Assembly (NCBI RefSeq): GCF_014655715.1
Contig: NZ_BNBM01000013.1
Span: 1-64,000 of the forward strand
DNA: 64,000 nucleotides
Reading direction: 5' to 3'
Origin: Streptomyces lanatus
Lineage (GTDB): Bacteria; Actinomycetota; Actinomycetes; Streptomycetales; Streptomycetaceae
Shown here: in pieces, positions 34,605 to 43,290 of the stretch
Numbering within the stretch: position 1 is the first letter of the stretch
Layout: every line of letters starts with the position of its first letter
Notes under the pieces: generated by a model
The model's input: the letters and a program-made list of their open reading frames with translations, nothing else
Database searches by the model: none
Told to the model about the DNA's origin: nothing
Made by a program: the position numbers and the translations under genes

Positions 34605-35510
34605 TCAGGCCACCGCCTTCGGCGCCAGTTCGCGCAGTTCCGCCAGTGCCGCCGCCACCGCCGGGCGTTCCCGGCAGCCACGGCGGGTGCAGGTGAGCAC
34701 CTTGCGGTGCGGGTCGCCCGTGCAGCGCACGCGGGCGATCGGCAGGTGCGGGGTCAGCTGGGCCAGCCGTGGCACGAGGGCGACGCCGAGCCGGTGGGCG
34801 ACCAGGTGGGCGGTGACATTCCAGTCCAGGGCGTGATGGAGCACGTCAGGGGTGAAGCCGGCCGCGCCGCACGCCTCCATCACCCGCGGACGGCAGGGGC
34901 TCCCCAGCACCGGCGCGATCCAGTCCTCGTGCGCCGCCTCCGCGAGGTCGACGCGCTCACGTCCGGCCAGCGGATGGTCGGCGTGGACGACGAGGTCGTA
35001 CGGGTCGTCCAGCAGCGGTTGCTGATCGAAGCGCGCATCGCCCAGCGTCGGGTTGTGCGGGGTCACCTCCACGACGGCCAGGTCGGCCTCACCCTCGAAG
35101 AGCAGGTCGAAGCTCTCCGGCGCTCCCGTCTCCCGGATCCGCACGGTCAGCCGGGGATGCCGCTCCCGCAGTCGTACGGCCATCGGCGCGAGCAGCACCG
35201 GCACGGACATGGGGAAGCCGCTGACGCGCAGTTGCCCGGCGGGGGCGCTGTACTCGGCGCGCAGGTCGAGTTCGGCCTCCTCCCAGCGCGCCGCGATCGC
35301 GTCGGCGTGCGCGAGCAGACTCTCGGCCGCCGAGGTGAGCCGCACCCCGCGGCCCTGCGGCTCCAGCAGGACGACGTCCAGGTCGCGGGCCAGCTGACGG
35401 ATCTGCTGGGAGGCGGCGGACGGGGTGAAGTGCAGGGCGTGGGCGGCCGCGGTGACCGTGCCGTAGTGCGCCACGGCCCTCAGTACATGCAGTCGGCGCA
35501 GGTCAATCAT
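34605..35510 (-). CDS. LysR-family transcriptional regulator
   Basis: 301 residues. HTH in the first 60 residues (VAHYGTVTAAAHALHFTPSA, then SQQIRQLARDLDVVLLEPQG) and a substrate-binding domain afterwards (GQLRVSGFPMSVPVL). The C-terminal end has two Cys in TCTRRGCRERP, also seen in related Streptomyces LysR proteins. ATG 35510 is preferred over GTG 35519. The adjacent interval holds a 7-base inverted repeat with an 11-base spacer, the classic LysR geometry. Target genes unknown; the divergent small zinc-ribbon gene is the obvious candidate. Confidence 0.9.
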   Translation of the reverse strand: MIDLRRLHVLRAVAHYGTVTAAAHALHFTPSAASQQIRQLARDLDVVLLEPQGRGVRLTSAAESLLAHADAIAARWEEAELDLRAEYSAPAGQLRVSGFPMSVPVLLAPMAVRLRERHPRLTVRIRETGAPESFDLLFEGEADLAVVEVTPHNPTLGDARFDQQPLLDDPYDLVVHADHPLAGRERVDLAEAAHEDWIAPVLGSPCRPRVMEACGAAGFTPDVLHHALDWNVTAHLVAHRLGVALVPRLAQLTPHLPIARVRCTGDPHRKVLTCTRRGCRERPAVAAALAELRELAPKAVA

Positions 35511-35530
35511 GAAGTCCACGCTTCAAGGTG

Positions 35531-35555
35531 ACGTCCATAAAGTCAACCTGGACGT
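35531..35555. promoter_or_regulatory. LysR-type interrupted palindrome
   Basis: ACGTCCA (35531-35537), 11 bases, TGGACGT (35549-35555). The arms are perfectly complementary. It lies 20 bases upstream of the LysR start and about 70 bases upstream of the divergent gene. Confidence 0.7.
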
Positions 35556-35626
35556 GTACGAAAGCTCGTCGCACCCTTGATTGTGTCGCGACCATCGATC
35601 AGTCACACGAGGAGCGAGGAGTCACC

Positions 35627-35851
35627 ATGACCAGCACGACCGGCACCGTCTGCCCGCACTGCGGATGGCCCGACGGCGCCGAGCCCTTCCAGATCGTCTC
35701 CCGGCACATGACGGCGGCGGGCGGCACGGTGTGGACGCGGTGCGGCTGCGGTTCGCTGCAGGTGAGGGTCGTCGACGCCCGCGGGATGCGGATCGTCTCG
35801 CGCGGCCGCCCCGCCGACACCGGCACCCGGTCCGGCACACCGTGCCGCTGA
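35627..35851 (+). CDS. small zinc-ribbon-like protein
   Basis: 74 residues. An N-terminal CPHCGW and a later CGCG give a possible four-Cys zinc ribbon; the rest is polar with no membrane segment. ATG 35627 has GAGGAG about 6-10 bases upstream, a strong site. Similar small proteins occur in many actinomycetes without a known function. It is divergent from LysR and shares its operator region. Confidence 0.75.
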   Translation: MTSTTGTVCPHCGWPDGAEPFQIVSRHMTAAGGTVWTRCGCGSLQVRVVDARGMRIVSRGRPADTGTRSGTPCR

Positions 35852-35861
35852 GCCGCCGGGC

Positions 35862-36743
35862 TCAGTCGAGCCCGGCCAGCCGCTGTACGGCGGGAGCCGC
35901 GAAGTTCTCGATGAACGCCGCCGGCTCCCCCGTACGAGGGCCGAGAATCACCGTGTCGATGCCGAGCTTGGTGTAGCCCGAGATGTCCCGGGTGAAGGCG
36001 TCGAGGTCGCCCGTCATGGCGGCCTCGCCCGAGTAGACGACGGTCTTGCGGATCTCGTCGTAGTCGCGCCCCTCGGTGTCGCAGTGGCCGCGCAGCACGT
36101 CGAGCTTGTGCCTGACCTCCTCCGGCGAGGTGAGGAACAGATTGCACGCGTCGCCGTACCGGGCCACCAGCCGCAGGGTCTTCTTCTCCCCTCCCCCGCC
36201 GATCATGATCTCGGGGTGCGGGGCGCTGACCGGCGCCGGGACGCAGAGGGTCTCGGCGAGCCGGTGGTGCTTGCCCTCGAAGGGGCCGTTCGCCTCCGGG
36301 TCCCACATCTGGAGGCAGATCCGCAGGGTTTCCTCCAGCCGCTCGAAGCGCTCGGCGACCGGCGGGAACGGTACACCGAGGCCCTCGTGCTCGCGGTCGT
36401 ACCAGGCCGCGCCGATACCGAGGGCGGCCCGGCCCCCGGACAGCACATCGAGAGTGGTGACGATCTTGGCGAGCAGCCCTGGGTGGCGGTAGGTCACGCC
36501 GGTCACCAGGGCGCCGAGGCGGACCGTGGAAGTGTGTGCGGCGAGGAAGCCGAGGGTGGTGTACGCCTCCAGCATGGGGTCCTCGGCGCGGTCGTTGAAC
36601 TCCATCTGGAAGTAGTGGTCCATCACCGACAGCCAGCTCACTCCGGCCGCCTCGGCGGCGGCGCCCGCGGCGGCGAGTTCGCCGCCGAGCGCGGGACCTC
36701 CCCCGGGGTGGTCGAACCGGTTGATGTGCACGCCGACCCGCAT
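35862..36743 (-). CDS. LLM-class F420-dependent oxidoreductase
   Basis: 293 residues of the luciferase-like family, F420 branch: VTGVTYRHPGLLAKIVTTLD, LGIGAAWYDREH and EIMIGGGGEKKTLRL are typical. The family uses F420 or FMN for hydride transfer to various substrates; this subgroup is uncharacterised. ATG 36743 has GGAGA about 10 bases upstream. Convergent with the small zinc-ribbon gene. Confidence 0.9.
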   Translation of the reverse strand: MRVGVHINRFDHPGGGPALGGELAAAGAAAEAAGVSWLSVMDHYFQMEFNDRAEDPMLEAYTTLGFLAAHTSTVRLGALVTGVTYRHPGLLAKIVTTLDVLSGGRAALGIGAAWYDREHEGLGVPFPPVAERFERLEETLRICLQMWDPEANGPFEGKHHRLAETLCVPAPVSAPHPEIMIGGGGEKKTLRLVARYGDACNLFLTSPEEVRHKLDVLRGHCDTEGRDYDEIRKTVVYSGEAAMTGDLDAFTRDISGYTKLGIDTVILGPRTGEPAAFIENFAAPAVQRLAGLD

Positions 36744-36812
36744 GTCCTGTCTCCGTTCGCCCCGACCTGGCCCCCGTCACCGACGACGCTAGATCTTCGA
36801 GCGCTCTCGAAG

Positions 36813-37793
36813 TCAAGCCCGGTCGGCCAGTTGGTCACCGAGCGCGGTGCGCCGGTACAGCACGCGCCGGCCGTCGCGGGCCCGGCCGACCAGTCCCGTG
36901 GCGTGGAGCACCCTCAGATGCTGGGAGACCGCGCCGGGCGTCACGCCGAGGCGGCGGGCCAGCTCGACCGTGGGCAGCGGTTCGGCGAGCAACCGCAGGA
37001 TCGTGGTCCGGGGTGCGCCGAGCAGGGCGGCGAGGGCGGAGTCGCCGGGGTCGGGGCGCGGTTCCCACAGGGTGGCGGCGCCCCTGCCGGGATAGGCGAG
37101 CATCGGGGGTTCGTCGGCGCTGACCGGGGGCGCGGGCTTGTGCGCGAACAAGGACGGCACCAGGCGCAGTCCGCGCCCGGATCCGTCGACCTCGTGCCGG
37201 CCGATCATCTGCTCGACCCGCAGCACACCGTCGCGCCAGCGCACATTGCGGTGCAGATCGGAGAAGAGGAGCTGGGCACCGCCCATGGCGAGCTGCCGGG
37301 CGCGGTGGGTGATGTCGGCCTCCAGCACGAGCCGCATACGCGGCCAGTCCGGACCGATGGCCAACTCCCAGTAGCGCAGCAGCAGTTCGGACAGTTCCTC
37401 CAGCAGCTCCGCCACATGTGCGTCGCCGGGAGCGGTGGTCTGCCGGAGCGCCTCGGGCAGCGGGTGCGGGGCGTGCGTGGCGAGCAGGTCGCGGCGTACG
37501 AGTTCGGGTGGCGTCGCCCGTACGACGGCGAGCTGGTCCTCCAGCGCGGGCGCGAACGTCGTCGGGCGCGGGGTGAGGAAGTCGGGCAGGACCAGAGTCT
37601 GTCCGACCAGGGCGCCCAGCAGCCGGGCGTCGGCGGGGTCGAGGCGGTCGAGCACCGAGCGGCGCCACGGGGTGTGCAGCGGGAAGAGGGCGGGGGCGCG
37701 CAGGGCCCGCAGGCTGCCCATGACCTCGCGCAGCGGCGAGATCGCGAACCGGGTGTCCGCGAGGTCGTCGACGTCGAGCAGGAAGCTGATCAT
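36813..37793 (-). CDS. ArsR-type winged-helix regulator with large N-terminal domain
   Basis: 326 residues. The C-terminal 80 are an ArsR/HTH_20 winged helix (LARRLGVTPGAVSQHLRVLH, then RDGRRVLYRRT). The first 230 match the Streptomyces family with an uncharacterised N-terminal domain (LREVMGSLRALRAPALFPLH, and LPDFLTPRPTTFAP). ATG 37793 is chosen over 37820. It is divergent from the MFS exporter with 56 bases between starts, so it may control that exporter. Confidence 0.87.
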   Translation of the reverse strand: MISFLLDVDDLADTRFAISPLREVMGSLRALRAPALFPLHTPWRRSVLDRLDPADARLLGALVGQTLVLPDFLTPRPTTFAPALEDQLAVVRATPPELVRRDLLATHAPHPLPEALRQTTAPGDAHVAELLEELSELLLRYWELAIGPDWPRMRLVLEADITHRARQLAMGGAQLLFSDLHRNVRWRDGVLRVEQMIGRHEVDGSGRGLRLVPSLFAHKPAPPVSADEPPMLAYPGRGAATLWEPRPDPGDSALAALLGAPRTTILRLLAEPLPTVELARRLGVTPGAVSQHLRVLHATGLVGRARDGRRVLYRRTALGDQLADRA

Positions 37794-37849
37794 TGAGCCC
37801 CGGGCTAAATCCTTTGGCAACCGGCCGTCACCGGCGTGGACTTCGGCAC

Positions 37850-39109
37850 ATGACGGATCACGACCACCGGCAGACTACCTCCGCGATCGCACTGCTCGCC
37901 TTCGCCTGCGGAGTCGCCGTGGGCAATGTCTACTTCCCGCAGGCGCTCGGCCCGTTGGTGGCCGCAGGCCTCGGTGTCCCGCCCGACGCGGCCACCACGG
38001 TGGTGACGGCGACCCAGTTCGGCTACGCGGCCGGCATCTTCTTCCTCGTCCCGCTCGGCGACCGGCTGCGGCCCCGCCGGCTGCTCGTCACCCTGCTCGC
38101 GGTGACCGGGCTCGGCCTGCTCGCCGCGAGTACGGCGCGGACGCTGATGCCGCTGCTCGCCGCGAGCGTCCTCGTCGGCGCGGCCACGGTGATCGCGCCG
38201 CTCGCGGGCCCGCTGGCGGCCGGTCTGGTGCCCGCCGAGCGACGCGGCGTGGTCAGCGGCACCCTGCTCAGCGGCTGCCTCGCCGGGATGCTGCTGTCCC
38301 GAGCGTTCGGCGGCGCCCTCGGCGACTGGCTGGGCTGGCGGGCGCCCTACGTCGCCGCCGCGGCGCTGTCCCTCGTGGTCGCGGCCCTGCTGGCCCGTCT
38401 GCTGCCGCAGCTGCCCCCGGCCACCGCGACGTCCTACCCCGCGCTGCTCGCCGCACCGCTGCGGCTGCTGCGCACCGAGCCGGAACTGCGCCGCTCGTGC
38501 CTCTACCAGGCCTCGCTGTTCGCCGCGTTCTCCGCGGTGTGGACCGGCGTGGTGCTGCTCCTCACGGGCCCGGCGTACGGCCTGGACACGACGGCCGCCG
38601 GGCTGCTGGCCCTGGTCAACGCGGGGACGATGCTGGCGACGCCGGTAGCGGGGCGGCTGGTGGACCGCAGGGGCGCGGACCCGGTCAACCTCGTGTGCTT
38701 CCTCGTGGTCGGAGTGTCGGCGCCGGTCCTGGCGTTCGGCGCGCTGGGCGGCGTACCCGGACTGGTCGCGCTGGTCGTCGGCACCCTGCTCCTCGATGTC
38801 GGCATGCAGTCCGGGATGGTCGCCAACCAGGTGCGGATCTACGGCCTCGGCGCCGATGTCCGCAGCCGTCTCAACACCGCGTACATGACCTGCTCCTACC
38901 TCGGCGGCACCGCGGGCTCCTGGCTGGGCGCCCATGCGTACGGCCGCTTCGGGTGGATCGGGGTGTGCGCGCTGGTCGCGGCACTCACGGCGGTGGCACT
39001 CACGCGCCATCTGCTCCCACGCGCTCGGCCCCGGCCGGTTCCTGCCGCTCCTGACGCTTCGAGGCGCGCAGACTGGTCACCGTCGTCACAGCCAGGACGA
39101 GCACGATGA
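37850..39109 (+). CDS. MFS transporter
   Basis: 419 residues, about 12 transmembrane segments. The loop after helix 2 reads GDRLRPRR, the usual MFS signature, and GRLVDRRGADP marks the second half. It resembles YnfM/AraJ-like drug or sugar exporters. ATG 37850 places helix 1 at residue 12. The last 36 residues overlap the TerC gene on the other strand by 110 bases and look unstructured. Substrate unknown. Confidence 0.88.
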   Translation: MTDHDHRQTTSAIALLAFACGVAVGNVYFPQALGPLVAAGLGVPPDAATTVVTATQFGYAAGIFFLVPLGDRLRPRRLLVTLLAVTGLGLLAASTARTLMPLLAASVLVGAATVIAPLAGPLAAGLVPAERRGVVSGTLLSGCLAGMLLSRAFGGALGDWLGWRAPYVAAAALSLVVAALLARLLPQLPPATATSYPALLAAPLRLLRTEPELRRSCLYQASLFAAFSAVWTGVVLLLTGPAYGLDTTAAGLLALVNAGTMLATPVAGRLVDRRGADPVNLVCFLVVGVSAPVLAFGALGGVPGLVALVVGTLLLDVGMQSGMVANQVRIYGLGADVRSRLNTAYMTCSYLGGTAGSWLGAHAYGRFGWIGVCALVAALTAVALTRHLLPRARPRPVPAAPDASRRADWSPSSQPGRAR

Positions 39110-39989
39110 AGCCCAGCGAGAACGGGATGCTGATCTCGGGGACATGGACCCCGGACTCGTGCAGCGCGTGCAGCACCAGCTTCACGCCGATGAAGCCGAG
39201 GATGATCGACAGGCCGTAGCTGAGGTGGACCAGCTTCTTCAGCAGACCCCCGATGAGGAAGTACAGCTGCCTCAGACCCATCAGGGCGAAAGCGTTGGCG
39301 GTGAACACGATGTACGGGTCCTGCGTCAGCCCGTAGATCGCCGGGATGGAGTCCAGGGCGAACAGCACGTCGGTGGAGCCGATCGCGAGCATCACGACCA
39401 GCATCGGGGTCATGACCCGCTTGCCGTTCTGCTCGATCCACAGCTTGGTGCCGTGATAGCGGTCGGCGACACCGAATCGCTCCTCCGCCATCTTGAGCAG
39501 CTTGTTCTCCTGGTACTCCTCGTCGTGCTCGTCCTTGCGGGCGTCCTGGACGAGCTTGTAGGCGGTCCAGATCAGGAAGGCGCCGAAGAGGTAGAACACC
39601 CAGGAGAACGTGGAGATGATCGCCGCACCGGCCGCGATGAACCCGGCGCGCAGCACCAGCGCCATGATCACGCCGACCATCAGGACCCGCTGCTGATACT
39701 GGGAGGGGACCGCGAACTTCCCCATGATCAGGACGAAGACGAAGAGATTGTCCACGCTCAGCGACTTCTCGGTGATGTAGCCGGCGAAGAACTCGCCCGT
39801 GGGCCCGCCACCGCCGTAGAAGTACAGCCCGAGCCCGAAGAGACAGGCCAGAACGACCCAGACGAGCGTCCAGGTGCCCGCTTCCCGGACGGAGACGTCG
39901 TGGGGTTTGCGGCCGATGAAGAAGTCCACGGCGACCAGCGCGCACAGGGCCACGATGGTCAGCAGCCAGACGGCGAGGGAAACGTTCAC
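39000..39989 (-). CDS. TerC-family integral membrane protein
   Basis: 329 residues, about nine transmembrane segments. TerC landmarks: SVDNLFVFVLIMGKF with the conserved Asp, GSTDVLFALDSIPAI with two Asp, and ANAFALMGLRQLYFL. The TerC family is linked to tellurite resistance and manganese export. GTG 39989 has AGGAG about 9 bases upstream. The 3' end overlaps the convergent MFS gene by 110 bases. I looked for a manganese riboswitch upstream and do not see one. Confidence 0.93.
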   Translation of the reverse strand: MNVSLAVWLLTIVALCALVAVDFFIGRKPHDVSVREAGTWTLVWVVLACLFGLGLYFYGGGGPTGEFFAGYITEKSLSVDNLFVFVLIMGKFAVPSQYQQRVLMVGVIMALVLRAGFIAAGAAIISTFSWVFYLFGAFLIWTAYKLVQDARKDEHDEEYQENKLLKMAEERFGVADRYHGTKLWIEQNGKRVMTPMLVVMLAIGSTDVLFALDSIPAIYGLTQDPYIVFTANAFALMGLRQLYFLIGGLLKKLVHLSYGLSIILGFIGVKLVLHALHESGVHVPEISIPFSLGFIVLVLAVTTVTSLRASKRQERQEPAGAERVGADGA

Positions 39990-40224
39990 AGGTGCTACTC
40001 CTGGTGCAGGTGGGGCGTTGACAGCGTTGTCTGCGTGCGGCAGGTTCATCCACCCCCGGCGGGTGAACAGCGGGTCATCTCCTGGCAAGCTCCAGGTCAC
40101 GGGCGTGCCACCCGCCGGGCGGCGGGGAGGTTCCGCCGAACGGCGGCCCTCGGCCCGGTGCCGGGGCACGGATGCTGGCCGCAGAGCCGCCGGGCACGCT
40201 CGTGCCCCTGTGTGAGGAGACGCC

Positions 40225-41202
40225 ATGACCCAGGCCCCGCCGCCCCCGTTCGACCCCGAGCTCGCCGCCGCGCTGGAGCTCATCAAGGACGTGATCTCGC
40301 CCGGCCTCACGATGGACGAGATAGCCGACGTCCGTCAGGGGCCGGGGATCGAGATGCTGGCCGAGCTGGATCTGACCATGGACGGCTTCTTCGAGGTCGA
40401 GGACCGGGCGGTGCCGGGCCCCGAGGGCGCGCCGGAGATCTCGCTGCTGATCTGCCGGCCGGCCGTGGCGGCGGACGCGGGCCCGCGGCCCGTGATCTAC
40501 CACGTGCACGGTGGCGGCCTGATCCTCGGCGACAATCGCGTCGGGGTCGAGGCCGCCCTGTCCTGGGCGAAGGAACTGGACGCGGTCGTGGTGTCCGTGG
40601 AGTACCGGCTCGCGCCCGAGCATCCGTACCCGGCGCAGATCGAGGACGTGTACGCGGGTCTGGAGTGGACGGCGAAGCACGCGGCCGAGCTCGGCGGCGA
40701 CGCCCGGCGGATCGTCGTCGCCGGGGCGAGCGCCGGCGGCGGGCTGTCGGCGGCGCTGGCGCTGCTCACCCGGGACCGCGGGGGTCCGGAGCTGATCGGG
40801 CAGATGCTGATGTGCCCGATGCTGGACGATCGCAACGACAGTCCGTCCACGTACCAGATGGCGGGGCTGGGCATCTGGGACCGCACGGCGAACGAGACCG
40901 GGTGGACGGCGCTGCTCGGCGAGCGGCGGGGCGGGGCGGACGTGCCCGCGTATGCGGCGCCTGCCCGTGCGGAGGATCTGTCCGGCCTGCCGCCGGCGTT
41001 CCTCGATGTCGGCTCCGCGGAGACCTTCCGTGACGAGGTCGTCGCCTATGCCTCGCGGATCTGGCAGGCGGGGGGTGTGGCCGAGCTGCATGTGTGGCCC
41101 GGTGGCTTTCACGGCTTCGACGGATTTGCTCCGCAGGCGGCGGTTTCTCAGGCTTGTCAGAGGGCTCATGTGGGGTGGTTGCGGCGGTTGTTGGAGCAGT
41201 GA
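40225..41202 (+). CDS. HSL-family alpha/beta-hydrolase (esterase)
   Basis: 325 residues of the hormone-sensitive lipase family. Oxyanion motif HVHGGGLI, nucleophile GASAGGGLS, then Asp in DVGSAETFRDEV and His in GGFHGFDGF complete the triad. ATG 40225 has TGAGGAG 8 bases upstream. It hydrolyses short-chain esters; the natural substrate is unknown. Confidence 0.92.
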   Translation: MTQAPPPPFDPELAAALELIKDVISPGLTMDEIADVRQGPGIEMLAELDLTMDGFFEVEDRAVPGPEGAPEISLLICRPAVAADAGPRPVIYHVHGGGLILGDNRVGVEAALSWAKELDAVVVSVEYRLAPEHPYPAQIEDVYAGLEWTAKHAAELGGDARRIVVAGASAGGGLSAALALLTRDRGGPELIGQMLMCPMLDDRNDSPSTYQMAGLGIWDRTANETGWTALLGERRGGADVPAYAAPARAEDLSGLPPAFLDVGSAETFRDEVVAYASRIWQAGGVAELHVWPGGFHGFDGFAPQAAVSQACQRAHVGWLRRLLEQ

Positions 41203-41321
41203 CGGGAATTGTTGTGGCTGGTCGCGCCCACGCGGCGGAGCCGCATGACGACACAGCCTCGCGCCCATGGATTTCGGCCCAGGCGGCACCGGCTCTTGAC
41301 CGCATGTCGCACCATTGGCCT

Positions 41322-42314
41322 ATGAAAGAGCTGGCCGGGCGGTTGACCGCCCTCGACCCCGACGCGGGGGCCGCCGTTCGGGTCATCGCCTACTTCGATC
41401 GGCTGGCCGAGTCCCGTGCCGGGCTGGAGGCGCTGGTGCGCGGTGCCGCCGTGCTCGCCGGGGTCGCGGCACGGCTGGTGGACGGGGACCGGCGGGTCCA
41501 TGTGCGGGTCGAGGCGGACGGCACGCGCCGGGACAGCGAGCTGCCGCCGGATCCCGCGTGGCCGTCGGCCGCGCTGACGCCGGGCGGCGCACCCGCGCTG
41601 TGGCTGGAGCGGGACGGGCGGGCCGAGCCGAGCGTCGTGGACGCGGTGATCCTGGAGCGGGCCGCCGGTGTCATACGGCTCGTGCTCGACCGGACGCGAG
41701 GACGGGCCCCCGCCGATGACCCGGCGCTCGTCGAGACCGTCCTCGACGGCACGGCTCCGGAGACGGCACGGCTGCACGCGGCCCGGCGTCTGGGCCTGGA
41801 CCCCACCGCACCGGCCCGCGTCCTCGCCCCGCTGGACGGGCGCCCGCATATCGTCCCCGCGCACCTCGACGCCGGGGCGCCCGCCGGCCGCGTCGGCGTG
41901 GGGCCCGCCGTCCCGGTGCCGGACCTGCCCCGCTCCTGGTCCGAGGCCCGCGTCGCCCTGCGGTTCACGGCCGAGGGCACCGCACAGGACCCGGGCCCCC
42001 GCGTCGTGCACGCCGAGGAACTGGGCGGCACCGCCCTGCTCGCCGACCTCGTGGCACCGGGTGCCGAGCCGCCGCCCGACGTACAGGCCCTGGAGGCGGC
42101 CGCCGCGGCGGCGCCCTGGCTGCTGGCCACGCTGCACGCCGTCGCCTCGACGGTGAGCCTGCGCGCGGCGGCGACCGAGATCAACGTCCACCACTCCACA
42201 CTCCAGGAGCGGCTGGCCCACGCCGAACACCTGCTGGGCTGGCCACTGCGCACACCGCAGGGCCGGTTCAGGCTGGGGCTGGCGCTGGCGATGCGGCAGC
42301 TGACGCGGACGTAG
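41322..42314 (+). CDS. PucR/CdaR-type regulator with C-terminal HTH
   Basis: 330 residues. The C-terminal end holds the PucR-type helix-turn-helix: SLRAAATEINVHHSTLQERL, then EHLLGW. The N-terminal part is Ala-rich and not assigned. ATG 41322 is chosen; ATG 41304 would add six residues and neither has a good ribosome binding site. PucR/CdaR proteins usually activate purine or sugar-acid genes; the target is unknown. Confidence 0.75.
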   Translation: MKELAGRLTALDPDAGAAVRVIAYFDRLAESRAGLEALVRGAAVLAGVAARLVDGDRRVHVRVEADGTRRDSELPPDPAWPSAALTPGGAPALWLERDGRAEPSVVDAVILERAAGVIRLVLDRTRGRAPADDPALVETVLDGTAPETARLHAARRLGLDPTAPARVLAPLDGRPHIVPAHLDAGAPAGRVGVGPAVPVPDLPRSWSEARVALRFTAEGTAQDPGPRVVHAEELGGTALLADLVAPGAEPPPDVQALEAAAAAAPWLLATLHAVASTVSLRAAATEINVHHSTLQERLAHAEHLLGWPLRTPQGRFRLGLALAMRQLTRT

Positions 42315-42323
42315 AAGCTCGCC

Positions 42324-42677
42324 TCAGCGGAACTCGTGCACTACCTCGATCGTGCCGACGACATGGGCGTTGAACTCGGCCAGTTCCTCCGCCGGCACCC
42401 ACAGTTCGAGGATCGTCCCGCCGCCCGCCTGCTGGACCGGATACCGGCTCAGGAACGCCGACTCGACCTCGAAGCGGGTGACGAAACCGGCGCCATCGTG
42501 CTTGACGTTCCAGTCCCGGGCGATCCGTACCGCGTAGTCCTCATTGAGCACCGGGTAGAAGATCGGCTGCTCGGGCAGGCGTGGCGGCCAGGCCCGCCAG
42601 TTCAGCTCGCGGACCAGGTCCAGTTCCTTGGGGCCGGTGGGTCGCCACAGGGTGGTGGTCGGAGGCTGGCTGATCAT
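42324..42677 (-). CDS. small conserved protein, function unknown
   Basis: 117 residues, soluble, with LWRPTGPKELDLVRELNWRA near the start and PIFYPVLNEDYAVRIARDWN in the middle. The pattern matches a widespread short family often labelled ADP-ribosylation/crystallin J1, a name with little experimental basis. ATG 42677. It is convergent with the PucR-like gene. Confidence 0.8.
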   Translation of the reverse strand: MISQPPTTTLWRPTGPKELDLVRELNWRAWPPRLPEQPIFYPVLNEDYAVRIARDWNVKHDGAGFVTRFEVESAFLSRYPVQQAGGGTILELWVPAEELAEFNAHVVGTIEVVHEFR

Positions 42678-42793
42678 GGGCGCCGACGATAGCCGGATCG
42701 CGGAGGGGACCGCGACGGAGTTTCCGGTAGTGCTTGCAGGCGCGCAATAGACGCAATCGCTGGAAATTTCGCGGATGCCCTATCCTGAGGTTC

Positions 42794-43252
42794 ATGACAG
42801 CGACGGATCCCGCGCTCACCGCACTCGCCCAGGGCTGGTGCGCCCTCTCCCTGCTGCACGGCAGGATCGAGACGCATATCGAGCGCGCTCTTCAGGCCAA
42901 GCACGACCTGAGCGTGCGCGAGTACTCGCTGCTCGATGTCCTCAGCCGCCAGCACAGCGGTGAAGGCGGACATCTGCAGATGAAGCAGGTCGCCGACGCC
43001 GTCGTACTGAGCCAGAGCGCCACCACCCGCCTCGTCACCCGCCTCGAGGACCGCGGGCTGCTCTCGCGCTACCTCTGCCCCACCGACCGCCGCGGCATCT
43101 ACACCGACGTCACCGAGGCCGGGCAGAAGCTCCTGGAAGAGGCGCGGCCGACCAATGACACGGCCTTGCGCGAGGCCCTCGACCAGGCCGCTGAGAACCC
43201 CGAGCTCGTCCCCCTGGTCCGCGCGGTCGAGACTCTCCACGTCCCCGCCTGA
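42794..43252 (+). CDS. MarR-family transcriptional regulator
   Basis: 152 residues. The winged helix (MKQVADAVVLSQSATTRLVT) and wing (CPTDRRGIYTDVTEAGQKLL) are canonical. ATG 42794 is in the right place for the helical N-terminus; GAGG lies 5-8 bases upstream. It is 38 bases upstream of the CoA transferase gene on the same strand. Confidence 0.9.
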   Translation: MTATDPALTALAQGWCALSLLHGRIETHIERALQAKHDLSVREYSLLDVLSRQHSGEGGHLQMKQVADAVVLSQSATTRLVTRLEDRGLLSRYLCPTDRRGIYTDVTEAGQKLLEEARPTNDTALREALDQAAENPELVPLVRAVETLHVPA

Positions 43253-43290
43253 TCTGCGCCGTTGACGCGATCTCCCTGGTCGACGTACAC

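Noticed and set aside
39990..40224. Manganese riboswitch (yybP-ykoY type) upstream of TerC
   Set aside because: GGAGTAGC is present but it is the ribosome binding site itself; the rest of the conserved riboswitch sequence is not seen.
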